Source: UBA2589 sp965223235 (GTDB lineage: Bacteria > Gemmatimonadota > Gemmatimonadetes > Longimicrobiales > Gaopeijiaceae). From it: DNA of 64,000 nt. Location of the stretch: NCBI GenBank assembly GCA_965223235.1, contig CBDCVV010000022.1, forward strand, positions 310,001-374,000. Reading direction: 5' to 3'. The notes below the pieces were generated by a model. That model was not told the origin of the DNA, did no database searches, and saw only the letters and a list, made by a program, of their open reading frames with translations. Shown here in pieces: positions 57,385 to 64,000 of the stretch (position 1 is the first letter of the stretch; the number at the start of each line of letters is the position of its first letter). Both the position numbers and the translations under genes were made by a program.

Positions 57385-59254
57385 GTATGGACGTTAACGA
57401 GTCCGTTAGGGCCCACCGGGCCCAACGTGGCGTGAAGGAGTGATCCGGCCCCTCAATGACTTGAATGTCGATCCCGGACTGGCTCACGAAGTGCTTCTTG
57501 TGGCCTCCCAACTCCCGATTGAGGTTGGTGATGCCTGGGTCTCGCCCGCTGAAGAGAAAGTGGAGACTGACTCCCTTCGACTGCAAATTGCGGATCTCCT
57601 GCGGTAGTCCGCTCTTGGACATGGCGGCTGGCATCTTCGCGCGGGCGTCCTGCCACCATGCATCTACACGGACTCGAACCCCACCCAGTAGCGCGCGGAT
57701 CGCGTAACCCACCTCGACTTCTCCCCTTAGGAGCTTCATCCACTTCCCGAGAGATCGAGCAGATTGGGCGTAGTAGTCGCCCTCCCGTTGGGCGGTCAGC
57801 GGATCGACGTCCAACGAATCTCCCTCATTCCATTGAAACGTTTGCTGATTGATGAGGATGAGCCCTGAGGGAGTGTGCGGGCCCACTAGGGCAGCATGCC
57901 ACGCAAGGTATGCACCCGAGCAAAGTCCCCCCAGGTACACCTCGTCGAGACCCAGCCCGGCGAGAAAGTGCAGAGCCTCGACCACATCTTCGACGGGATC
58001 CAAAGCGTAGCTGTGGTGTTCGGGCCGGGACGAAGGCAATGTCGAGTCCCCTAAGCCTGCCAAATCGATCCGGAGTGTCGCAGCCCCACATTCAACAGCG
58101 ATGCGTCGGGCCACCCATGTATACATCCCAGCCGGCCCCGTTCGATTCCCGTGGGCATTGTTGAGGACCAAGAAGGCGTGAGATGGTCTCCGCCCCTCCG
58201 GAAGTGTGAGAATACCAAACCGCGAACCCGGGCGTCCATCGTACCACACGGCTTGCTCCACCACCCCTTCGCCGACCTGAGCGACGTCTCTAGACGGAAC
58301 AGACGGCGCGAATGGCCTGGCAGAGGGCCAAAGACTGTCCCGCAACCACCGATCGATTCGCTCGATCGCACGGTAAGGGAGCTTCATCGAAATCGGCGGC
58401 TGCATGAGGTCCGCGTACCCGTGCCCGATCTCGTACTCGACCTGGATTCCTCGATCCCGCCACTCGTCGTACCACTCTGGGTGCCCCGGGATATCGTCCC
58501 TCTCGAGCACCAGGACCCGCTGCGCAAGGCTGGCGTCCACATCATCGAAACTCATCGCTCGAAGAGCGTCGACCGTGTCACCCGTGAAAACAGAACCCGC
58601 CGCCTCAAACGCCCCCGCTCCCCATCCTGATATATCAACCTCAACGTCGGTGTACGTCGCGTGAGCTGCTCGTGAGAAGGCCTTCTGCTCACGAACGAAC
58701 GCTTTCCCGGAAGCAGCCGGAGCCCATAGAACGAGTCCATCTACCTGCTCATTGCCCCTCAGGGCTTCTATCGCGAGGAGAGCACCGACTCGCATCCCGA
58801 TGACCACAATAGGGCCATCCGACGGATACCGAGACTTGATTTCCTCTAACGCGTACTGGATGCTCCGCACCCACTCGTCGACGACACCCGGGGCCTCGTC
58901 CGTTCCGGCAGAGTCACCAGCCCCGTAGTAGTCGAATCGGAGCACAACAGCGCCCGAGTTCTGAGCCAATGTGTTGGCGAGAAGACGGTACGACGGATGC
59001 GCGAACAGCCCCTCGTACCCGACCGGAGCACAGAGCACCACCCGTGCGCCCGACCACTCTTGGATCGGGCTATGGAACCAACCGAACCGAGGAGCGCCTT
59101 CCGGGCCGAAGTAGCATGGGTCCGTCGTCACCCCATTCGCTGGATCTGAGTCGACCAACACTTCCCGCTCGCCCCCCGCCACCGTCAGCATCCAACCCGG
59201 ACCAGGCAGTCGACGCGCGAGACCCTGAGCTGGCGCACTAGCGAAGAACCTCAT
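57353..59254 (-). CDS. Tandem alpha/beta-hydrolase protein with altered nucleophiles
   Basis: A 633-residue protein of two alpha/beta-hydrolase domains. Domain 1 (about 45-310): VLCAPVGYEGLFAHPSYR, VVLRFDYYGAGDSAG and an elbow reading GMRVG (153-157) where GxSxG is expected, so the nucleophile position is Arg155. Domain 2 (about 345-625): FLVLNNAHGNRTGPAGMYT, LRIDLAGLGDS, elbow GLCSG (443-447) with Cys445 and a late His in GPDHSFTP. Similar elbows occur, as far as I recall, in exosortase-A-associated hydrolases 1 and 2, which are separate proteins; here they are one chain. ATG 59254 overlaps the SGNH gene by 17 bases, indicating an operon. Enzyme activity is uncertain; a role in surface lipid or exopolysaccharide assembly is inferred from neighbours. 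Confidence 0.78.
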   Translation of the reverse strand: MRFFASAPAQGLARRLPGPGWMLTVAGGEREVLVDSDPANGVTTDPCYFGPEGAPRFGWFHSPIQEWSGARVVLCAPVGYEGLFAHPSYRLLANTLAQNSGAVVLRFDYYGAGDSAGTDEAPGVVDEWVRSIQYALEEIKSRYPSDGPIVVIGMRVGALLAIEALRGNEQVDGLVLWAPAASGKAFVREQKAFSRAAHATYTDVEVDISGWGAGAFEAAGSVFTGDTVDALRAMSFDDVDASLAQRVLVLERDDIPGHPEWYDEWRDRGIQVEYEIGHGYADLMQPPISMKLPYRAIERIDRWLRDSLWPSARPFAPSVPSRDVAQVGEGVVEQAVWYDGRPGSRFGILTLPEGRRPSHAFLVLNNAHGNRTGPAGMYTWVARRIAVECGAATLRIDLAGLGDSTLPSSRPEHHSYALDPVEDVVEALHFLAGLGLDEVYLGGLCSGAYLAWHAALVGPHTPSGLILINQQTFQWNEGDSLDVDPLTAQREGDYYAQSARSLGKWMKLLRGEVEVGYAIRALLGGVRVRVDAWWQDARAKMPAAMSKSGLPQEIRNLQSKGVSLHFLFSGRDPGITNLNRELGGHKKHFVSQSGIDIQVIEGPDHSFTPRWARWALTDSLTSILSPRESTDLR

Positions 59255-60581
59255 GGACCGCGGCCTCGATCTCGTCGGCCGCGATCGCGTATCCCTGGGC
59301 ATTCAGATGGCCCCTAGGATGCGCCCAGAGCTCCTTGGGTCGGTCTACACGCTCCTCGAACAACGCCGAGAGATCTACGACAGGGATGTTGTGCTCGTCA
59401 CCCAGCGCGAGGAACTCCTGATAGCCCTGGACCGAACCAGCGCCGAAGGCTCTGTACCGACGATACTCAGGCAGGTACACCAACACGACCTTCCCTCCCC
59501 ACGAGTCAGCCGTCTCAACACCCGCCGCAACGATGCTGGGCACCTCCTCAAGGGGGTTCTCACGCGGCAGCGAGACTCGGAAGTTCAAAAATGAACGCAA
59601 CCGGGAGAGTCGCCACGCCCCCAAGACACCTCTTGGAACGCGGGCAGGAGTCTCTGGCTCCGTTTCAGCCCGCTGTAGCGCTCCGGTGAATTCCCTAGTT
59701 AAACGACCGGTGAGCCATTCATCAACGTCCGACTGCTGGCTCGGTAGGTCACGACGAAACCCCTCGGTGAGGTACGCCTGCAGATTCTCCCACTTTCGCT
59801 CCTCGCGGAGGTCTGTCAGGTCGTTACCGGAATAGAAGACCCATACCACGACCTCGGGCCGAAAGACTGGACCGAACTCCCTGAGGACAGCGAGCTGGTG
59901 CAAGGGGCCCGACCCACTAACACCTAGGTTCCGAGTGCGTGGCCAGGACGACCTCAGTTGGCCCGGTATCGTCTTCGACTCATCTACGCACTGCCCGAAC
60001 ACGAAGGAATCCCCGAGAACGGCAATGGTTGTGCTTGAGTCCGCCGAAACGATGTCTTCGTTTCTGAATCCGTACTCGTCCGAGACGTACTCGAGCCAGC
60101 CTTCTCCTTCGTCGCAAGAAACGACCGTCGCCCGGGCCGGTGCGGTCGTGACGGCAGCGAATGTATCGGTCACCTCCCACGGGCGCACAGACCAGGGAGC
60201 CACAGCAGGCAGCGCCGGTACTCCGCCCTCACGAAGGTCTCGCACCACCTCGAACTTGGTGCGCGTATCAGGGCTCCCCAGCTCGGCGCCGATCTCAAGA
60301 AACTGCGGCGGTGGTGGTTTGACGAGAAGCGCAACCTCGGCGAACAGTAATCCGACGCCGAGGCTACTCACCAATAACAGCGCGTTGATCCGGGTTTCCG
60401 GCTGCGCTCTCGCAGCAAGGAGAAACAGGGCGGACGCCACCAACGGGATCCCGTAGAACGAGACCATCTGGAGGGGGCTCATCGAGGTGCCGTGTCGCGC
60501 CGCAACGAAGCCCAACACAAGCACGAACGCGAAGGCCGCCCCGAAGTGGAAAAGGCGCGTGAATGAGTTGAGCCGGTTCAC
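59238..60581 (-). CDS. Membrane protein with SGNH/GDSL-like domain
   Basis: A 447-residue protein with three predicted N-terminal membrane helices (about 12-30, 38-57, 68-87) and a large extracytoplasmic domain. SGNH blocks: IAVLGDSFVFGQC (Ser192), block III YSGNDLTDL (Asn253) and block V AHPRGHLNAQGY (His425); the Asp of the usual DxxH is replaced by HPRGH. This organisation resembles polysaccharide O-acyl-modifying proteins that pair with membrane acyltransferases, but no acyltransferase is adjacent. GTG 60581 is the start. The downstream neighbour is the tandem alpha/beta hydrolase, overlapping by 17 bases. A palindrome lies 64-80 bases upstream. Confidence 0.82.
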   Translation of the reverse strand: MNRLNSFTRLFHFGAAFAFVLVLGFVAARHGTSMSPLQMVSFYGIPLVASALFLLAARAQPETRINALLLVSSLGVGLLFAEVALLVKPPPPQFLEIGAELGSPDTRTKFEVVRDLREGGVPALPAVAPWSVRPWEVTDTFAAVTTAPARATVVSCDEGEGWLEYVSDEYGFRNEDIVSADSSTTIAVLGDSFVFGQCVDESKTIPGQLRSSWPRTRNLGVSGSGPLHQLAVLREFGPVFRPEVVVWVFYSGNDLTDLREERKWENLQAYLTEGFRRDLPSQQSDVDEWLTGRLTREFTGALQRAETEPETPARVPRGVLGAWRLSRLRSFLNFRVSLPRENPLEEVPSIVAAGVETADSWGGKVVLVYLPEYRRYRAFGAGSVQGYQEFLALGDEHNIPVVDLSALFEERVDRPKELWAHPRGHLNAQGYAIAADEIEAAVHEVLR

Positions 60582-60909
60582 GTGATGGATGCGTGCTAAA
60601 GGGGGCGCCAGCGATCGCAGTCCCCGGGGGTCTTTGCCTCGCTTTCTGACAGCCTGTCAGACCCAAGATAGGCCACCTGCACCAACAGCAGCCAGGATTT
60701 TCGCTAAGCCCAGATTCCCGAAAAGCATGGGTGCCAGCGACTTATTGGAGTCAGTGAGCTACGGCCAAGGCCACGTCAACACTGCGACTCCGTCAGTAAG
60801 GATCTGGTTCGGTGTGCTCGCAGGCGCGGGCTCGGTCGGATCCATGTTTTGGAAAGCGACCAAGAACGCGGTATGCAACACCCGTCGGAGCGCAATCGGC
60901 GCTCCCGTC
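60582..60909. other. Intergenic region, 328 bases
   Basis: Between the ECF sigma factor stop and the SGNH-like gene start, both minus strand. The only feature I recognise is the palindrome at 60645-60661. A plus-strand frame spanning most of the region has no family resemblance and no ribosome site and is not annotated. A promoter for the SGNH-like gene is expected here. Confidence 0.55.
60645..60661. promoter_or_regulatory. Palindrome upstream of SGNH-like gene, candidate operator
   Basis: TCTGACA GCC TGTCAGA: perfect 7-base arms around a 3-base centre, 64-80 bases before the GTG. It could be bound by a dimeric regulator or be a weak terminator of the sigma-factor transcript. No regulator is adjacent. 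Confidence 0.3.
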
Positions 60910-61485
60910 TCACGCCCCTAGATCAGTGTCGAGTTCCTGAGCGAGCCAAGCCCGAGCGACCCGCCAATCTCGCTTCACCGTCGGCGCTGAAACCCCGAGG
61001 GCTGAGGCCGTTTCTTCGACGTCGAGGCCACCGTAGAAGCGATACTCAACCACGCGCGCCTTCCGAGCGTCGATATCCGCGAGCCTCGTCAACGCCTCGT
61101 CGAGAGCGATGAGGTCGTCCGGCGCTGCGGTCACAACGGCGTCGCCATCGTGCAACGTGACGAAGGCTCCTCCCCCACCCCGCTTTGCCGCAGACCGCTT
61201 TCGCGCCATGTCGACCAGTACCTGACGCATCGCCCGCACCACGATGTTCCTGAAGTGGTTGGCATCGGCGATATCGAGCCCATCGCTCGGCTGGAGCCGC
61301 ACGTACGCCTCGTGGAGGAGGCCTGTCGTGCTCACCGTGGGATTGTTATTCGCACGACGAGCGACGCGAGCCCTGTGCAGCAACTCGTGATAAGCGAGCT
61401 CGAACAGTTGGTCCACCGCGCTCGCGTCGCCATCTCTCGCGGCGTGAACAAGTGCGGATGTGACCGTTCCATCGGTCGGGTACAT
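60910..61485 (-). CDS. ECF RNA polymerase sigma factor (PF07638/TIGR02999 type)
   Basis: A 191-residue ECF sigma factor. Region 2 is visible in DQLFELAYHELLHRARVARR and TGLLHEAYVRLQ...FRNIVVRAMRQVLVDMAR, region 4 in ARKARVVEYRFYGGLDVEETASALGVSAPTVKRDWRVARAWL. The linker carries KRGGGGAFVTLHDGD. This subtype is typically encoded beside Ser/Thr kinase-TPR genes, as here (88 bases downstream of the kinase gene on the same strand), and may be controlled by it. ATG 61485 is chosen since residues before it are basic and low-complexity. No anti-sigma factor gene is near. Confidence 0.9.
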   Translation of the reverse strand: MYPTDGTVTSALVHAARDGDASAVDQLFELAYHELLHRARVARRANNNPTVSTTGLLHEAYVRLQPSDGLDIADANHFRNIVVRAMRQVLVDMARKRSAAKRGGGGAFVTLHDGDAVVTAAPDDLIALDEALTRLADIDARKARVVEYRFYGGLDVEETASALGVSAPTVKRDWRVARAWLAQELDTDLGA

Positions 61486-61573
61486 GATCCAAACTGCCGA
61501 AGGAGCGTTGGTGTGGGCAATGCGCCCTTGGTCCTTGATTCGATGCCGGTCGCGGGACTCACACGGGGCGGCT

Positions 61574-64000
61574 CTAGCCGGACGGGCCACGCGCCGCTTC
61601 GTAGTGGAGTGCGGCCTCTTCGCCACGCCCGGTCTGTGTAAACAGCTCCCCCAGCTGATAGTTCACCTGCTGCCACCGAATCGGACGGTCGATCCGGTGG
61701 GGCGAGAGGTTCTCGCGAGCCGCCGAAAGGTATTCCTCGGCCCACTCCAGCTCACCCAGCACACGGAAAGCTGTGCCGAGATAGAGCTTCGCGTTTCCGA
61801 CACGCCAGTCGTCAGGATCCAAAAGGTCAGTAGCCATTCCGTGCGCCCTCTCGAGCTCCTCGAGCGCCGCCACGCCTTCACCCGTTACGAGTCGTGCCCA
61901 TCCGAGATCGACCAACATCGGGATCAGAGACACATGGGTCGATCCCAACGCGCCCTCCACGACCTGGACGGCCTCCACCAGTAGGGGTATCGCCTCCGCG
62001 GGCCGGTTGGTTTGGACTAGCAACGAGGCCAGGTTCCCGGCAACAACCGCCGAAAATCTGTGCTCCACACCCATCGTCGACTGATACGACGTAAGCGCTC
62101 GGCGGAAGTAGGCTTCGGCCTCAGTGAGCTCCCCCGTGCGCCGAAGAAAGGACGCATAGTCGTTGAGCGTGCGCCCGCGGTCGGGAGTCTCCGTGAGCTC
62201 CAACGCACGCTCGAACTCGCGGCGCGCCTCATCCGTCCGCCGTTGTCCAGCCAGTGCCTGCGCAAGCCATGCCCGGGTACTTGGCTCGCCCCGTGGGAGG
62301 TCGAGTGCCTCCGTGAGAGCGAGCGCATCTCGCATCAGACGCTCAGCTTCTTCGTAGTTCCCTTGGCGCAGCCGCACGAGACCAAGTCCTTGAAGAGCGC
62401 TGAAGACACGTGGGTGCTGAGCCCCATACGCGATCCGTCGCGCCCCGAGCGCCTCCGCCATGAGCTCGCCGGCTTCCTCGTAACGTCCCAGGCCTTCGTA
62501 GAACCACCCGAGCTGGTTCAACGATGTAAGCGTAGACGGTGCCGTAGGTCCCCACGTTTCGGTGCGCACTGCAAGCGCGATCTGGTAGTAGTGTTCAGCA
62601 GCCGTGACTTCGCCGAACTGGTGGTGCCACCAGCCAAGGTGGTACGCTACGTTCGCCGTCAAATGCGGACGATCGAGCTCCGACGCGATGTCCCAGGCTT
62701 CTTCGACCATGGCCCCCGACTCTTCCTCCCCGATGCTCCGACCGGATACGAAAGTCATGCCCCCGGTCTCTGCTAGCCCGATGGCTAGCTGTTCACGGAG
62801 GTCATCGTCGGCTCGGCTCAGCGCGATGGCTTCCCGGTAGAGCCGGATAGCCTCGGCCTCATCTTCCGGGGAGCGATCGAACCGGAGGGCTTGGAGTCTC
62901 GCCAGATCCAACAGACTATTGACCGCCTCCACGCTCCCGTCACCCGTCAGATTCCGGTGCTGAGCGAGTGCTGATCGGAGCCACCGCTCTGCGTCTTCCC
63001 CCCGCGCGAGCGCATGATAGAGGCCTCCGAGAACACTCATCATCTCGGCCTGAACCGCGGGTTGGTCCGCCAGGTCGACCTCTAGCCGCCTCGCTCCGCG
63101 ATCGAGGATCTCCTCGGCTGTTACGGAGGCGGGAGGTCCGTCCTCTCCCGGTGTCGCTTCCTGGAAGACGCTCCTCAGGAAGTCGGTCACCTCGGCAGCT
63201 TTCGCAGCCTCCGCGACGGCGATGTCGCGCTCTCTGGCCGCGACCCTACCCTGCTGTAACGCCACTCCGGTCGCCGCCACGATCCCGACAGCGAGTAGCG
63301 AAACAATCGCGACGGCACGCCTGTTTCGTTGGACGAAGCGAGTGAACACGTACCTCTTGCTCTTCGACCGTGTTTTCAGAGGGCGCACTTCGCGCACGTT
63401 CTGGAGGTCGTCGAGCATCGCCTGTGCAGAGGGGTAACGTTGAGAGGCGTCGGGAGCCAAAGCCATCCGGAGGATGTGCTCCAAGTCACCGCCGAGACCG
63501 GCTTCCGGGCCCTCGATTTCAGTCTCCTCGCCTTCGTGGTCGAAGTCGGAGCGTGGACGCCGACCGGTCACGAGCTCGTGGAGCACCACACCGAGCGAGT
63601 AGACGTCTGAGGCTACGGATGGCGCCTCGCCCCGCTTCTGTTCCGGCGACGCGTACGCCGGCGTCATCATCTGGTAGGTGACTGGCCTCTCCGGATCCTC
63701 CTCTGCTGAGACTTGAAGCCTCCCGATTCCGAAGTCCAAGAGCTTCACGACTCCGTCGCGGGTCACCAGGACGTTGGACGGCTTTAGGTCGCAGTGAATG
63801 ATCAGCTGCTGATGCGCAGACTGGACGGCGGCACACACCTGCTCAAAGAGGTGACACCGTTCGGCCCGCCCAAGGGCGCGCTGGTCGCAGTAGTGATCAA
63901 TCCTGTCGCCGTCGACCAACTCCATGACGAGGAAGGTCACACCGCCCTGCTCCCCGGCATCGTAGAGTCGGGTGATGCCGTGATGCTCGAGCTTGGCCAG
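61574..64000 (-). CDS. Ser/Thr protein kinase with TPR domain (partial, 5' end beyond window)
   Basis: C-terminal 808 codons of a membrane kinase; the frame is open to the right edge and reads LAKLEHHGITRLYDAGEQGG there, so the Gly loop and catalytic Lys lie outside. Motifs: hinge FLVMELVDGD, catalytic loop IIHCDLKPSNVLV (HCD instead of HRD), LLDFGIGRL, and YQMMTPAYASPEQKRGE. A membrane helix follows (AIVSLLAVGIVAATGVALQQ), then about ten TPR units covering the rest (for example ERWLRSALAQHRNLTGDGSV, LGWFYEGLGRYEEAGELMAE, LVRLRQGNYEEAERLMRDAL). TPRs probably recruit partners outside the membrane. The ECF sigma gene follows on the same strand, suggesting a functional pair; typically the sigma factor precedes the kinase. 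Confidence 0.92.
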   Translation of the reverse strand: MAKLEHHGITRLYDAGEQGGVTFLVMELVDGDRIDHYCDQRALGRAERCHLFEQVCAAVQSAHQQLIIHCDLKPSNVLVTRDGVVKLLDFGIGRLQVSAEEDPERPVTYQMMTPAYASPEQKRGEAPSVASDVYSLGVVLHELVTGRRPRSDFDHEGEETEIEGPEAGLGGDLEHILRMALAPDASQRYPSAQAMLDDLQNVREVRPLKTRSKSKRYVFTRFVQRNRRAVAIVSLLAVGIVAATGVALQQGRVAARERDIAVAEAAKAAEVTDFLRSVFQEATPGEDGPPASVTAEEILDRGARRLEVDLADQPAVQAEMMSVLGGLYHALARGEDAERWLRSALAQHRNLTGDGSVEAVNSLLDLARLQALRFDRSPEDEAEAIRLYREAIALSRADDDLREQLAIGLAETGGMTFVSGRSIGEEESGAMVEEAWDIASELDRPHLTANVAYHLGWWHHQFGEVTAAEHYYQIALAVRTETWGPTAPSTLTSLNQLGWFYEGLGRYEEAGELMAEALGARRIAYGAQHPRVFSALQGLGLVRLRQGNYEEAERLMRDALALTEALDLPRGEPSTRAWLAQALAGQRRTDEARREFERALELTETPDRGRTLNDYASFLRRTGELTEAEAYFRRALTSYQSTMGVEHRFSAVVAGNLASLLVQTNRPAEAIPLLVEAVQVVEGALGSTHVSLIPMLVDLGWARLVTGEGVAALEELERAHGMATDLLDPDDWRVGNAKLYLGTAFRVLGELEWAEEYLSAARENLSPHRIDRPIRWQQVNYQLGELFTQTGRGEEAALHYEAARGPSG

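Noticed and set aside
60589..60921. 110-codon plus-strand frame between the SGNH-like and sigma-factor genes
   Set aside because: It runs into the sigma gene's antisense side, has no ribosome site and no family resemblance.
1..64000. Mobile element, prophage or tRNA-associated island
   Set aside because: No transposase, integrase, terminal inverted repeats, tRNA gene or abrupt composition change was found; the duplicated lipoprotein genes look like local tandem duplications.

Overview
The window is about 62-65% GC, densely coded on both strands, and reads as a chromosomal segment of a free-living bacterium rich in exported proteins. No rRNA, tRNA, ribosomal or replication gene is visible, so taxonomy rests on gene content: two PadR regulator + ADOP-type (MacB/FtsX-like) permease modules, an outer-membrane DUF5916 protein, eukaryotic-like Ser/Thr kinases with TPR tails, a PF07638/TIGR02999-type ECF sigma factor beside a kinase, many lipoproteins with Ig-like (Big_2) domains, and frequent GTG/TTG starts. 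This mix is typical of Gemmatimonadota; Acidobacteriota or a related uncultured lineage is possible. No phage, integrase, insertion sequence or CRISPR array was seen.

Layout. 1-1478: PadR + ADOP permease (the permease runs off the left edge). 1994-7252: lipoprotein with Ig-like and jelly-roll domains, SGNH hydrolase, DUF5916 protein. 7547-12770 (minus): small lipoprotein, second ADOP/PadR pair with a clear operator, secreted amidase. 12913-17765 (plus): FabH-like ketoacyl synthase overlapping an exported protein of unknown function, then a DUF4344-type metallopeptidase with five PPC domains. 17829-25562 (minus): a compact seven-gene run (RidA-MBL fusion, seven-bladed FG-GAP propeller, HAD phosphatase, metallophosphoesterase, sulfatase, exported RidA, CE1-like esterase) with several 1-4 base start/stop overlaps. 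25670-32206: kinase-TolB/FlgO-like-TPR protein, a degenerate M28-family membrane protein, an MFS transporter.

32259-42455 (minus) holds three consecutive giant paralogous lipoproteins made of Ig-like domains and 210-220-residue repeats. In two of them the repeats are almost identical at DNA level (periods 660 and 648 bp). This is the most striking structure in the window. 42756-46772: DinB-like protein, degenerate gluzincin-like lipoprotein, and a membrane coiled-coil/HhH protein paired with an OmpA-family protein. 46944-52073: a 1709-residue repeat lipoprotein closed by two hairpins. 52198-54033: secreted monohaem c-type protein followed by an NsrR-like Rrf2 regulator. 54128-60581: methyltransferase, unknown membrane-anchored protein, cupin, sulfotransferase, a tandem alpha/beta-hydrolase protein with altered nucleophiles, and an SGNH-type membrane protein; the last three may modify a surface glycan or lipid. 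60910-64000 (minus): ECF sigma factor downstream of a Ser/Thr kinase-TPR protein cut by the right edge.

Overall the segment encodes cell-surface machinery (adhesin-like lipoproteins, exported hydrolases, envelope anchoring) with several signalling proteins. All functional statements come from reading motifs by eye; no database search was run.
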